DNA of 64,000 bases from Acinetobacter pittii ANC 4050 (GTDB lineage Bacteria; Pseudomonadota; Gammaproteobacteria; Pseudomonadales; Moraxellaceae): assembly GCF_000399685.1 (NCBI RefSeq), contig NZ_KB976987.1:1503184-1567183 (forward strand), in the 5' to 3' direction. How positions within the stretch are numbered: the first letter of the stretch is position 1; the number at the start of each line of letters is the position of its first letter. Below the pieces are notes generated by a model, which saw only the letters and a program-made list of their open reading frames with translations, made no database searches and was not told the origin of the DNA. Below are positions 27,647-37,176 of this stretch, one piece after another. The translations under genes and the position numbers were made by a program.

Positions 27647-27865
27647 GGTTTAATAAACAATGTTGGATCAGTATGGAAAGTTCCAGTATCAGGAAAATTT
27701 TATATAAGTTCGAATGGGAAAACCTTAAAAAGCTATACCTTAACTTTTTACAATGAAAGCCAGGAATTAGTTTTGTCGAAACAAAATTATTATGAGTATT
27801 TTTCTGATTCGACATACTGTGTTCAAAACTATCCTCATATCACGGCGCAAGTCTGTAACAGGTAG
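27647..27865 (+). pseudogene. Possible remnant of a protein-coding gene
   Basis: A plus-strand frame without a start codon reads VWKVPVSGKFYISSNGKT and continues as a protein-like sequence to YCVQNYPHIT before running over the paaI end. A minus-strand frame of similar length (27597-27815) is less protein-like. With the stop-then-frame-change just upstream, this looks like a degraded gene at the island edge. I cannot name it, and chance is possible. Confidence 0.3.
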
Positions 27866-28223
27866 ATGTAAATAAAGCGACTCTATTATTCAAACCGTCT
27901 GTTATCAACACTTCATAATGCGCAAATTTTTTACTGCTTCCGACCTTGGTTGCCGTTGCAAATAACACCCTATCTTTCGCACCACTCATATAGCGAATAT
28001 CAGCCTGTAGGCCCGTATATGGTGCATCCCCTGCATTACAAGCCATCGCAAAAGCGATATCGGCTAAAGAAAATATGACCCCACCATGCACGCCGCCCAA
28101 GGCATTCATATGTTCGTCTTTTACATTAAGCTGACAACGTGCTTCATCAAAACTGCGATGCAGCACTTGTACACCCAATAGCTCTGCGAATTGATCAACC
28201 GCAGTAGTTTCTATTTTTTGCAC
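27840..28223 (-). CDS. paaI: Hydroxyphenylacetyl-CoA thioesterase (PaaI)
   Basis: The 127-residue single hotdog-fold thioesterase has the family core NALGGVHGGVIFSLADIAFAMACN and the later ADIRYMSGAKDRVLFATA. PaaI removes CoA from dead-end ring-hydroxylated phenylacetyl-CoA products, protecting the CoA pool. It is the last gene of the paa set in this direction. A diverged copy of its interior lies 7.6 kb away at the far side of the island, so recombination has touched this gene, yet the reading frame is intact. Confidence 0.92.
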   Translation of the reverse strand: MQKIETTAVDQFAELLGVQVLHRSFDEARCQLNVKDEHMNALGGVHGGVIFSLADIAFAMACNAGDAPYTGLQADIRYMSGAKDRVLFATATKVGSSKKFAHYEVLITDGLNNRVALFTSTCYRLAP

Positions 28224-28298
28224 AAACGTCTCCCTACTCGTGCGAGTATTCCTTAAGTGTTAAACCTATATTTATTGAAATCGACTGATTAAAAACCG

Positions 28299-28904
28299 TT
28301 AAACGCTATCTTGTTTAATCTGATAGTTTGAAGAATTAAAGTCTTTATAGGTCAGACGGTCATCTAACTCTGAGGTTAAAGGCTGAACTTCTTGCATTGA
28401 GTTTAAGCATCGCTGTGCAAGTTCAATGTATTCTTGCGTGCCTCTAGTTTTCCATTTTTTTTCTTGTTCTGATAAATCACGTGCAACCTTGGCAGGACTG
28501 CCCATTGCCAATACATTTGCCGGAATAATATCTTTAGTTTTGACCAAACTATTTGCACCAATAATGGTGTTTTCACCAATTTCGGCATAGTCCAAAATTA
28601 CGCTATTCATGCCGACCAAAACATTTTTTCCAATACGGCAGCCATGCAAAATTGCCCCATGCCCAATGTGCCCCATTTCCTCAACTAACGTCACGCTTTG
28701 CGGAAAACCATGTACGGTGCAGTTATCTTGTATATTGGCATTTTGCTTAATATGAATACGACCAAAATCGGCACGCAACGAGGCAAATGGCCCCACATAT
28801 ACGCCCGCTTCAATAATCACATCACCAATTAAAACAGCCGTTGGGTGTACAAAAGCCTCTGGGCTGACTACCGGAATAACACCATCAATACTATAACAAG
28901 GCAT
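28299..28904 (-). CDS. paaY: PaaY, hexapeptide-repeat acyl-CoA thioesterase-like protein
   Basis: The 201-residue protein is a left-handed beta-helix of gamma-carbonic-anhydrase type with hexapeptide repeats ([44 protein letters not shown]). The His residues of the metal site are present. In other bacteria PaaY is a thioesterase acting on ring-hydroxylated CoA esters that inhibit the pathway. It overlaps the end of paaX by 14 bp and so is translationally coupled to the regulator, as in other paa clusters. Confidence 0.93.
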   Translation of the reverse strand: MPCYSIDGVIPVVSPEAFVHPTAVLIGDVIIEAGVYVGPFASLRADFGRIHIKQNANIQDNCTVHGFPQSVTLVEEMGHIGHGAILHGCRIGKNVLVGMNSVILDYAEIGENTIIGANSLVKTKDIIPANVLAMGSPAKVARDLSEQEKKWKTRGTQEYIELAQRCLNSMQEVQPLTSELDDRLTYKDFNSSNYQIKQDSV

Positions 28905-29856
28905 GATTTAACCTCTCATTTGTTGCAACCAAACCTCCGAAACGGCGCCAATAATGTGCTGTGGCATTTGGCATTGGCCCTTCTGCTGTTGCGGCAACAG
29001 ACAAGAAGTATTCATCAGCAGGTTCAAATACTTTTTTATAAATATTCATTGATAACGTTCGTGCACTAATCGCAGGCCAGTCAGTTGGCAATAACTCAAG
29101 CGGTAATGCAGGGTCTTTTAATAAAATCCGTCGATAATAATGAATCAACAAAGTTCGAATTTGAAAGGCCTGAACTGGTTCGAGTTGTTCGTTTTCTTGC
29201 ATCAGCAACACGCCAATTTCTCTAAAAATATCGAGAAACTGTAGATATCTTTGGCGTAATTCATCAATTGGCCAGTTGGTTCTGAGCATACGACCAATGG
29301 TATCGACCGAATTATTAAAGAGCTGCAAGGTTTCGGCTTTAAACACCACCACTTGCTCACTCATATTTAAGTCAACCAACAAGCGTTGCAGTTCAATACG
29401 ATTACAACCTGGATAAGCCATTAAGTTGGTTGAAATATTGGCAAACCCTAACCATTCAAGTTCTTTCTTTAACAACGCTTTATTTTCAGTGTCGAGGCTA
29501 GACATTAGAATAAGATCCCAATAATGGTCCCACTCTTTCATCTGGTCGTTGTAAATGCGTTGCTCGGCTTGCAAATACGTCGAACGGCTTGAATCGGTAA
29601 TACGATAAAAACTGGTTCTGCCGATTTTGTCCGAACATAACCAATCATTTTTAACTAAACGAAAAACAGAGGTTCTCACAGCACGGTCATTAAAACCAAA
29701 TAGCTCTAATAACTGAATCAGGCTTGCAAGACTGATATTTCCACCCCGATGAAGTACAGAATCTCCAAAAATTGTCGAAATAAGCGAAGTTCCACTTAAG
29801 GTTTCATTCTTTATAACAGAATCAATTATTTGCTGTATTTTTGCACTCATACTCAT
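28891..29856 (-). CDS. paaX: Phenylacetate-responsive repressor PaaX
   Basis: The 321-residue regulator has an N-terminal winged helix ([32 protein letters not shown]) and the PaaX central and C-terminal domains. PaaX represses paa promoters and is released by phenylacetyl-CoA. Its place between paaK and paaY is standard. The natural targets are the promoters in the divergent paaA-paaZ region at 39.2-39.5 kb. Confidence 0.95.
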   Translation of the reverse strand: MSMSAKIQQIIDSVIKNETLSGTSLISTIFGDSVLHRGGNISLASLIQLLELFGFNDRAVRTSVFRLVKNDWLCSDKIGRTSFYRITDSSRSTYLQAEQRIYNDQMKEWDHYWDLILMSSLDTENKALLKKELEWLGFANISTNLMAYPGCNRIELQRLLVDLNMSEQVVVFKAETLQLFNNSVDTIGRMLRTNWPIDELRQRYLQFLDIFREIGVLLMQENEQLEPVQAFQIRTLLIHYYRRILLKDPALPLELLPTDWPAISARTLSMNIYKKVFEPADEYFLSVAATAEGPMPNATAHYWRRFGGLVATNERLNHALL

Positions 29857-29909
29857 GTCTTGGCGTTTAGTTTCAGGGTATAGATTCTATACCCTGAATG
29901 ATCTTGATG

Positions 29910-31199
29910 TTAAGCAATCTGACGCATATCGATTACCCGCTTTGCCTTACCTTCCGAACGAGGTAAGGTCGCTTCTGTCACAACTTCTACAGTAACGCTA
30001 ATCCCAATCATGGTTTTAATACGTTTCATCAACTCCTGAGCAAGTTGATTGGCCTGTATAGTACAGTTATGACACATCTCTGTACGAATATGCAAAGTAT
30101 CCATATGGCCTTTTTTAGTCACCAAAATTTCATAATTTGGAACTAAATGCGGAACTTGCAAAATTTGCTCTTCAATTTGAGTCGGGAAAACGTTCACACC
30201 GCGAATAATCAGCATGTCGTCGCTACGACCCACAATTTTATCCATCTTACGCATTGCCAGATTTTCACCCGGTAGTAAGCGGGTCAAATCACGAGTACGG
30301 TAACGAATAATCGGTAAACCTTCTTTGGTAATGGTGGTAAAGACTAATTCGCCAAGTTCGCCATCTTTACAGACTTCACCTGTTTCAGGGTTAATAATTT
30401 CCGGATAGAAATGATCTTCCCAAATGGTTAGCCCTTCGCCCTCACCTAAGCACTGCATCGCAACGCCCGGCCCCATCACTTCAGACAAACCATAAATATC
30501 GAGTGCTTTAATATTGAGGCGTTCTTCGATTTCACGGCGCAGTTCGTTGGTCCACGGCTCGGCACCAAAAATACCTACTTTTAAAGACGTATTACGTGCA
30601 GTACCAAATTGTTGCTCGAGCTTTTCAATAATGCTCACGCAATACGATGGCGTAACCATAATTGCAGTCGGTTTAAAGTCTTGAATGAGCTGAACTTGCT
30701 TTTCAGTTTGCCCGCCAGACATTGGAATAACCGTTGCACCTAAGCGCTCGGCACCATAATGTGCACCTAGACCACCAGTAAACAGTCCATAGCCGTAAGC
30801 CACCTGAACCATATCTTTCGCAGTTAAACCTGCCATGCGTAAGCAACGCGCAACAATATCCGACCACGTATTAATATCTTTTTGGGTATAACCCACCACG
30901 GTCGGTTTACCCGTTGTGCCTGATGATGCATGTAAACGCACAATTTGCTCTTGCGGTACGGCAAACATTCCAAACGGATAGTTGTCTCTTAAGTCTTGTT
31001 TGGTTGTAAATGGAAACTTTGCCAAATCGTCTAAAGTCACAAAGTCATCAGGATGTACACCTGCTTCATCGAACTTTTTCTTATAGACCGGACTATTTTC
31101 ATATACAAAAGTCAGGGTTTGCTTTAACCGTTTAGTTTGCAGCTCTCTAAGCTCTGCAAGTGTTAATTGCTCAACATTATCCGTTGTAAGGCTGTCCAT
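29910..31199 (-). CDS. paaK: Phenylacetate-CoA ligase (PaaK)
   Basis: PaaK activates phenylacetate with ATP and CoA, the first step of the pathway. The adenylate-forming motif is RLHASSGTTGKPTVVGYT, followed by DIYGLSEVMGPGVA and YRTRDLTRL. The C-terminal domain contains GRSDDMLIIRGVNVFPTQIE. The ATG at 31199 follows GAGG and gives 429 residues, near the family length (about 437). An ATG 15 bp upstream overlaps the ribosome site. Confidence 0.96.
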   Translation of the reverse strand: MDSLTTDNVEQLTLAELRELQTKRLKQTLTFVYENSPVYKKKFDEAGVHPDDFVTLDDLAKFPFTTKQDLRDNYPFGMFAVPQEQIVRLHASSGTTGKPTVVGYTQKDINTWSDIVARCLRMAGLTAKDMVQVAYGYGLFTGGLGAHYGAERLGATVIPMSGGQTEKQVQLIQDFKPTAIMVTPSYCVSIIEKLEQQFGTARNTSLKVGIFGAEPWTNELRREIEERLNIKALDIYGLSEVMGPGVAMQCLGEGEGLTIWEDHFYPEIINPETGEVCKDGELGELVFTTITKEGLPIIRYRTRDLTRLLPGENLAMRKMDKIVGRSDDMLIIRGVNVFPTQIEEQILQVPHLVPNYEILVTKKGHMDTLHIRTEMCHNCTIQANQLAQELMKRIKTMIGISVTVEVVTEATLPRSEGKAKRVIDMRQIA

Positions 31200-31239
31200 C
31201 GCCTCTCTCCTCATTATGTAATTTTAAAAACCGTCTGAA

Positions 31240-32448
31240 TTAATTTAAATTTTCCAAAATCAGTGCGACGCCTTGTCCAACACCTACACACATCGTGCAA
31301 AGTGCATAGCGTCCACCTCGTTTTTTTAGCTCACGTGTTGCCGTAATCACTAAACGTGTACCACTCATACCGAGCGGATGTCCGAGTGCAATCGCACCAC
31401 CATTTGGGTTCACGCGTTCATCGTCATCTTTTAGCCCAAGTTCACGCATACAAGCCAACGATTGGGCTGCGAATGCTTCATTCAGCTCAATCACATCCAT
31501 CTGATCTAGCGTTAAACCTGTCTGCTTTAAAATTTTCTGCACAGCCGGAACAGGACCTATACCCATATATTTGGGTTCAACTCCTGCACTTGCAATGCCA
31601 ATCACGCGTGCTAAAGGTTTTAAACCATGTGTATCTGCAAATTCACGGTTGGTAATGAGCACACATGCGGCACCGTCATTTACACCAGAGGCATTTCCGG
31701 CAGTCACCGAGCCGCCTTCTTTTTTAAATGGCGCTTTTAGTTTAGCGAGTGCTTCAAGTGTCGTTTCACGCGGATGTTCATCACGGTTCACCACAACCAC
31801 GTTTTTCTTACGGTCTACAATCTCGACAGGCAAAATCTCATCGTTAAAGAAACCGTTTTGTTGTGCAGCAGCCGTTTTTTGTTGGCTACGCAATGCAAAA
31901 GCATCTTGGTCTTCACGACTAATCTGATATTTTTCAGCTACATTTTCAGCAGTTTCCGGCATGCTGTCGGTGCCATATTGCGCTTTCAGTTGCTTATTCA
32001 CAAAGCGCCAGCCAATGGTGGTGTCATAAATTTCAGGTGTACGGCTAAACGCTTCGGTCGGTTTAGCTTGTACAAATGGCGCTCGGCTCATTGACTCAAC
32101 GCCACCTGCCAAAACAAACTGCGCTTCACCTGCTTTAATTGAGCGTGCCGCAAGACCTACCGCATCTAAGCCAGAAGCACACAAGCGATTGACCGTCATG
32201 GCCGGAACTGTATCAGGTAAGCCCGCCAAGAGTGTCGCCATACGTGCAACGTTACGGTTGTCTTCACCTGCTTGGTTAGCACATCCTAAAAACACTTCGT
32301 CTACTGTATTCCACGGTAAGTTCGAGTGTTTATCTTTTAAATATTTGATGGGCAAAGCTGCTAAATCATCTGCACGTACAGCACTTAAAGCACCTGCATA
32401 TCGTCCAATTGGGGTACGAATAAAATCGCAAATTAAAACGTCTTCCAT
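31240..32448 (-). CDS. paaJ: 3-oxoadipyl-CoA thiolase (PaaJ/PcaF type)
   Basis: The 402-residue thiolase splits 3-oxoadipyl-CoA to succinyl-CoA and acetyl-CoA (and 3-oxo-5,6-dehydrosuberyl-CoA earlier in the route). The nucleophile Cys is in [13 protein letters not shown] (about residue 90). The later His and Cys are in [16 protein letters not shown] and [11 protein letters not shown]. It sits between paaH and paaK with AGGAGT before the start. PcaF in the protocatechuate pathway is nearly the same enzyme, so the symbol is set by context. Confidence 0.95.
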   Translation of the reverse strand: MEDVLICDFIRTPIGRYAGALSAVRADDLAALPIKYLKDKHSNLPWNTVDEVFLGCANQAGEDNRNVARMATLLAGLPDTVPAMTVNRLCASGLDAVGLAARSIKAGEAQFVLAGGVESMSRAPFVQAKPTEAFSRTPEIYDTTIGWRFVNKQLKAQYGTDSMPETAENVAEKYQISREDQDAFALRSQQKTAAAQQNGFFNDEILPVEIVDRKKNVVVVNRDEHPRETTLEALAKLKAPFKKEGGSVTAGNASGVNDGAACVLITNREFADTHGLKPLARVIGIASAGVEPKYMGIGPVPAVQKILKQTGLTLDQMDVIELNEAFAAQSLACMRELGLKDDDERVNPNGGAIALGHPLGMSGTRLVITATRELKKRGGRYALCTMCVGVGQGVALILENLN

Positions 32449-32460
32449 GTTGACTCCTGA

Positions 32461-33999
32461 TTATGCAAATTCGGTCATATCACGTGAATATTGAGTAGCA
32501 ATATTTTGAGTTTTCGCTACATATTGCTTGAGGTAGATACTCGCGCGATATTTTTCCTCTCCATACAGTGCATATAAGTTATTTAAAGTTTGGAGCACAT
32601 AAGCACCGCCCATTTGTGTCAACCACTGGTAAGGACCCTTAGGATAATTCACTCCATATTTCATGGCATTATCAATATCTTCCAGACTCGCAACACCATG
32701 TAAACTTGCTTCGCAGGCTTCATTAATGAGTAAAGCGATGGTGCGTAAGGTTAACAGTGCCGGATGGTCTTTAATCCACATCACGCTAATACCAAACTGT
32801 GCAAAGTAAGCTTCAACTTTAGCCAGATCACTTGCTTCACAAAGCTCGTTATGACTCAGTACTAAAGCCTCTGCGTGCTCAAAATCATGATGCCAATCCA
32901 TTAAAACCACTTTACGGCTCAAGTAATGAATATTGGCTGACTCACCTTGGCTCAAACGTAAGTCGATATCATCAATTTGAAGAATATTGTCGTCGCTCGC
33001 AGATCCGCTTTTTACACCCAAACGCGTTAAAAAAGCAGGTAGCTGAGACCAAGTCCCTTTGAGCTGAATATGGGCATCAACTGGTTTGACAGTCACAGCT
33101 TGAGGTTGAAAAGTCTCGTACTGATTTTTTTCGTTATAGTGATAAAAGCCCTGTTTTGACTTACGCCCCCAAGCACCTGCATCGACCAATTCTTTTTGAA
33201 TCAGGCTTGGACGGTAGCGTGGTTCGTAAAAAAACTCTTGATAAACGCTTTGCGTCACCGAAAAGTTAACATCTTGCCCAATGAGGTCGGTAAGTTCACA
33301 CGGCCCCATCGCAAAACCGCCACATTGCTTTAAAGCATAGTCTAGCTGGCCGTAGCTGGTGACTTGTTCTTGCAGCGCTCTAAAGCCTTCTGCATAAAAC
33401 GGACGTGCAATTCGGTTCACAATAAAACCAGGAGTTGACTTGGTGAGTACCGGAATTTTTTTCCAGCCCAACATCAAGTTTTTTAAAGCCACACATAAGC
33501 TGTTTGGGGTTTTTAAGCCTTGTACAATTTCAACCAGTTTCATGACTGGCGCAGGGTTAAAAAAGTGTAAACCCACTACGCGCTCAGGGTGAGCAATGCC
33601 AGCCGAAATTGCAGTCACTGAAATTGAAGATGTATTACTTGCAAAAATGGTTTGCGCACTACAAATTTCAGCAAGTTGCTTAAATAAAGACTGTTTAACT
33701 TCTTTTTTCTCAACAACGGCTTCAATAACTAAGTCAGCATCACTTAAGGCTTCAACTTGGTTGACCACAGTTAAACGCGCTAAGGCTTCATCAGCTTGCT
33801 GTTGTGTAAGCTTGCTCTTTTCAACTAGCTTTTTAAACGTTTGCTCCAAGCCGTGGGCGGCTTGTTGTGCTTTTTGAGCGTCCAGATCATACAAAACGGT
33901 CGAGTGCCCATTAACGATGGCTAACTGAGCAATGCCGATGCCCATGGTGCCAGAACCAATAACGGCAATTCGGGCACGAGATAAGTCTAAATCTGTCAT
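32461..33999 (-). CDS. paaH: 3-hydroxyadipyl-CoA dehydrogenase (PaaH)
   Basis: The 512-residue NAD-dependent dehydrogenase begins with the Rossmann motif GSGTMGIGIA (residues 15-24) and contains the HFFNPAPVMKLVEIV active-site His motif. Two C-terminal 3-hydroxyacyl-CoA dehydrogenase domains follow (NRIARPFYAEGFRAL and YGVNYPKGPYQWL). It oxidises 3-hydroxyadipyl-CoA in the beta-oxidation part of the phenylacetate route. It starts 2 bp from the end of paaG, inside a tight operon. Confidence 0.95.
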   Translation of the reverse strand: MTDLDLSRARIAVIGSGTMGIGIAQLAIVNGHSTVLYDLDAQKAQQAAHGLEQTFKKLVEKSKLTQQQADEALARLTVVNQVEALSDADLVIEAVVEKKEVKQSLFKQLAEICSAQTIFASNTSSISVTAISAGIAHPERVVGLHFFNPAPVMKLVEIVQGLKTPNSLCVALKNLMLGWKKIPVLTKSTPGFIVNRIARPFYAEGFRALQEQVTSYGQLDYALKQCGGFAMGPCELTDLIGQDVNFSVTQSVYQEFFYEPRYRPSLIQKELVDAGAWGRKSKQGFYHYNEKNQYETFQPQAVTVKPVDAHIQLKGTWSQLPAFLTRLGVKSGSASDDNILQIDDIDLRLSQGESANIHYLSRKVVLMDWHHDFEHAEALVLSHNELCEASDLAKVEAYFAQFGISVMWIKDHPALLTLRTIALLINEACEASLHGVASLEDIDNAMKYGVNYPKGPYQWLTQMGGAYVLQTLNNLYALYGEEKYRASIYLKQYVAKTQNIATQYSRDMTEFA

Positions 34000-34001
34000 G
34001 T

Positions 34002-34796
34002 TTAGCGCCCTTTAAAATTTGGTTCACGTTTATTCATAAAGGCTTGTACACCTTCACGATAATCTTCTGAACGACCCGCAATACGTTGTAAATCACGCTC
34101 TAACAGCACTTGCTCATCAAAAGTGTTATTACTTGATTGATGAATGGCTTTTTTAATGAGAGATAAACCAAAAGTAGGCTGTTTCGCTAAACGTTCTGCC
34201 AGTTCAGTGACCTTAGTTTTAAGCTCGGCGTCTTCAACCACATCCCAAATCATGCCCCATTCTTTTGCGGTTTCTGCCGGCAATTTGTCACCTAACAAAG
34301 TTAAGCCCATCGCACGCGCATGGCCTACAGCACGTGGTAAAAACCATGTACCCGCAGAGTCTGGAACCAAACCTAAGCGGCAAAATGCTTGTACGAAGTT
34401 TGCCGATTTAGCTGCGATCACCAAATCACACGCTAGTGCAATATTTGCTCCTGCACCTGCTGCCACACCATTTACGGCGCAAATCACAGGCTTTGGCATA
34501 TTTACAATCGTTTTAATGAGCGGGTTATAGTAAGTTTCAATGGAATATCCTAAATCTGGAGCTTCAGCATTTGGGTCAACTACACGATCGCCTAAATCTT
34601 GCCCTGCACAAAAGCCGCGACCTTCACCACTAATCACCACACAGCGAACATCCGGATTTTTAGTCCACAGGTTTAAAACCTCAGCCACTTCACGGTGCAT
34701 ATCAACGTTAAAGCTATTCAGTGCTTTTGGGCGGTTAAATGTCAGGTAGCCAACACCATTTTTTTCTTCAGCAATAATATTTTGATAGTCCATCAC
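34002..34796 (-). CDS. paaG: 1,2-epoxyphenylacetyl-CoA isomerase (PaaG)
   Basis: The 264-residue protein of the enoyl-CoA hydratase/isomerase fold converts the ring epoxide to the oxepin form. Family motifs are GEGRGFCAGQDLGDR and the oxyanion segment CAVNGVAAGAGANIALACD, with the catalytic Asp in RLGLVPDSAGTWFLPRAVG. The GLVPDSAG form distinguishes PaaG from PaaF. It overlaps paaF by 4 bp (ATGA), so the two are coupled. Confidence 0.94.
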   Translation of the reverse strand: MMDYQNIIAEEKNGVGYLTFNRPKALNSFNVDMHREVAEVLNLWTKNPDVRCVVISGEGRGFCAGQDLGDRVVDPNAEAPDLGYSIETYYNPLIKTIVNMPKPVICAVNGVAAGAGANIALACDLVIAAKSANFVQAFCRLGLVPDSAGTWFLPRAVGHARAMGLTLLGDKLPAETAKEWGMIWDVVEDAELKTKVTELAERLAKQPTFGLSLIKKAIHQSSNNTFDEQVLLERDLQRIAGRSEDYREGVQAFMNKREPNFKGR

Positions 34797-35566
34797 TCAC
34801 CTCTAAACACTGGCTTTCTTTTCTCAAAGAAAGCATTAATCCCTTCGTTTCGATCTTTTGTAGCCGCCAGCCAGACAAAGTTTTGACGTTCAAACTTGAG
34901 TCCCTGACTTAAAGTCGTTTCATGAATACTTTTAATTGATTGTTTAATCACGCGAATCGCTAAAGGCGCTTGTTTGGCAATTTTGGCTGCAAGTTGAACC
35001 GCATATTCGACGGTTAATTCAGTCGGCACCACTTGGCTGCAAATGCCATGTTGCTCTGCCTGTTTTGCCGAAATCATCTCACCTGTCATGGCCCAGCGCA
35101 TGGTGAGTTGTTGCCCTACCAAGCGCGCTAAACGCTGTGTTCCGCCTGCACCCGGCAACATGCCTAAAGTAATTTCAGGTAAAGCAAAACGGGCATTCTC
35201 ACCACAAACGACCATATCTGAATGCAAAACCAACTCAAACCCAGCGCCTAAGGCATAGCCATTCACTGCACTAATCAGTGGTTTACTAAACGCATCAATC
35301 TTTTGCCAAAGCTTCGGGCGAATATCGAGTTGCAAAGACACGGCGTCCATTGCAGCCAATTCGCTAAGATCTGCTCCAGCAGCAAAACACTGAGCGTTAC
35401 CTGTTAAAACCACCGCTTTGACTTGAGCATTATGTTCAGCTTCTTCGAGCAACTCGCACAAACACTGCAATGTTGCATTGTTTAAAGCATTTCTTTTTTC
35501 CGGACGGTTTAGGGTTAATAACAAAACACCGTCAGTTGCTGTACTGGCTTTGATTAACTCTTGCAT
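34793..35566 (-). CDS. paaF: 2,3-dehydroadipyl-CoA hydratase (PaaF)
   Basis: The 257-residue enoyl-CoA hydratase has AAGADLSELAAMD and SAVNGYALGAGFELVLHSD. The two catalytic acidic residues lie around the latter stretch and in LPEITLGMLPGAGGTQRLARLVG. It hydrates the unsaturated adipyl-CoA intermediate in the lower pathway. It lies between paaE and paaG in the minus-strand operon. Confidence 0.94.
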   Translation of the reverse strand: MQELIKASTATDGVLLLTLNRPEKRNALNNATLQCLCELLEEAEHNAQVKAVVLTGNAQCFAAGADLSELAAMDAVSLQLDIRPKLWQKIDAFSKPLISAVNGYALGAGFELVLHSDMVVCGENARFALPEITLGMLPGAGGTQRLARLVGQQLTMRWAMTGEMISAKQAEQHGICSQVVPTELTVEYAVQLAAKIAKQAPLAIRVIKQSIKSIHETTLSQGLKFERQNFVWLAATKDRNEGINAFFEKRKPVFRGE

Positions 35567-35574
35567 GGCGGCCT

Positions 35575-36636
35575 CTATTCATCAAAACTCAAACGAACAT
35601 TTGAGCCTTTTGGTAAGGTTTGACAGCTCAGCACATAGCCCTTTTCAACTTCATCTTCTTCAAGACTATAGTTAAGGAACATATCGACTTCGCCAGAAAG
35701 CACCTTACAACGACAGGTCGCACACACCCCACCTTTACAGGCATACGGTAAGTCGGCACCTGCGCGTAAAGCCGCATCTAGAATACTTTCATCATCTTGA
35801 GCTACAGAAACAATCAGCTCACGGCCATCTAAAATGATGTTGACCTTTTCTTCTTTACGGTTTGCATCCGCTTCAACACTACGTTTACGCGCTTGGCCTG
35901 TATGGAAACGTTCGGTGTGAATGCGCTCTTTTGCAATACCAAAGTTCGGCAAGGTGCTTTCTACAGCATTCATCATTTCGTCTGGACCACAGGCAAATAC
36001 ATGATCAAAACTCGTTTCAAGCACATCAAAATCAAAAAGTTGTTTTAGCTTTTCTTCATCAATACGACCATTCATGAGTTCACTGTCATTGAACTCACGA
36101 GAAAAGATATTGATGAGTTGAAAGCGTTCTTTAAACTGATCTTTCAAATCCATAATTTGCTCGGCAAACATGGTCTGTTTCCATGAGCGATTGCCATAGA
36201 GCAACGTAAATTTAGCTTCAGGCTGTTCAAACAAGACTTGCTTAACAATTGATAAAATTGGGGTAATGCCACTACCCGCAGCAACGCCTAAATAGTTTTG
36301 GCCGCCGATTTTAGCTGCTTTTTGAAAAAACACACCTTGTGGTGGCATGACTTCAAGCACATCACCCACTTTTAAATGGTCATTTGCCCAATTTGAAAAT
36401 TGACCTTGATCAATTTTTTTAACCGCAATACTGATGTCTTCTTTGCCTGCATAACTACAAATTGAATAACAACGGCGGATTTCACCCGCTTCGGTTAAAT
36501 GGCGAATGGTTAAGTGTTGACCCGGTTGAAATTGAAATTGTTCTTGTTGTTCAGGTACAACGTCAAATGCAATACAAATTGCCTGATCGGTTTGCGGCGT
36601 AATACTTTTTACTTTTAATGGTACAAATTGGCTCAT
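35575..36636 (-). CDS. paaE: Phenylacetyl-CoA epoxidase reductase subunit (PaaE)
   Basis: The 353-residue protein passes electrons from NADPH to the di-iron oxygenase PaaA. Its N-terminal FAD and NAD-binding half has RRCYSICSYAG and GVAAGSGITPILSI. The C-terminal plant-type [2Fe-2S] domain has its ligands in YACKGGVCATCRCKVLSGEVDM plus a later Cys in YVLSCQTLP. It is the fifth gene of the paaABCDE epoxidase unit. Confidence 0.95.
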   Translation of the reverse strand: MSQFVPLKVKSITPQTDQAICIAFDVVPEQQEQFQFQPGQHLTIRHLTEAGEIRRCYSICSYAGKEDISIAVKKIDQGQFSNWANDHLKVGDVLEVMPPQGVFFQKAAKIGGQNYLGVAAGSGITPILSIVKQVLFEQPEAKFTLLYGNRSWKQTMFAEQIMDLKDQFKERFQLINIFSREFNDSELMNGRIDEEKLKQLFDFDVLETSFDHVFACGPDEMMNAVESTLPNFGIAKERIHTERFHTGQARKRSVEADANRKEEKVNIILDGRELIVSVAQDDESILDAALRAGADLPYACKGGVCATCRCKVLSGEVDMFLNYSLEEDEVEKGYVLSCQTLPKGSNVRLSFDE

Positions 36637-36659
36637 GGCTGATTTCCTTATCTAAAGAC

Positions 36660-37160
36660 TTAAATACATTTGAAGTAATCAAAAGGCTCAAGACAGTCCT
36701 GACATTTATAAAGTGCTTTACAGGCGGTAGAACTAAACTCTGTTAACAGTCGGGTATGTCGGCTTTTACAACGTGGGCACTCGACACCATCATTTAAATG
36801 AACATGGGTCCCACATTGATGCGCCAACCCTTCAGGTGGTGCAATGCCATAGACTTGTAGTTTCTTTTTACCCGCTTCAGACATCCAGTCCGTGGTCCAT
36901 GCTTCTGACAAATCGACCATAACTTTGACCGGTGTCAAAGCTTCTGCGGTAAATGCCTCAACAATTTGTGCTTTGAGCATATCTGTTGCTGGGCAACCGC
37001 TATATGTCGGAGTTAGACGAACAATGATTTCTTGTTGATCGTTAATCTCTACACCGCGAATCATGCCTAAATCGACAACCGATAAAACCGGAATTTCAGG
37101 GTCACTGACCGTTTGTAGAACATCCCAACATTGGTCGATGCAATGACGAATCATTTGCAT
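36660..37160 (-). CDS. paaD: PaaD, Fe-S maturation-type component of the phenylacetyl-CoA epoxidase
   Basis: The 166-residue protein has a DUF59/MIP18-like domain (VSDPEIPVLSVVDLGMI, TPTYSGCPATDM). A C-terminal zinc-finger-like segment follows, with Cys pairs in VECPRCKSRHTRL and LYKCQDCLEPFDYFKC. PaaD is needed for an active complex, probably for metal-cluster assembly. A near-ideal AAGGAGGTG precedes its start. Confidence 0.93.
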   Translation of the reverse strand: MQMIRHCIDQCWDVLQTVSDPEIPVLSVVDLGMIRGVEINDQQEIIVRLTPTYSGCPATDMLKAQIVEAFTAEALTPVKVMVDLSEAWTTDWMSEAGKKKLQVYGIAPPEGLAHQCGTHVHLNDGVECPRCKSRHTRLLTEFSSTACKALYKCQDCLEPFDYFKCI

Positions 37161-37176
37161 GGCTCACCTCCTTGTC

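Noticed and set aside
27597..27815. Minus-strand frame of 72 residues
   Set aside because: Its composition is not convincing, it has no ribosome site, and the plus-strand remnant in the same place reads more like protein.
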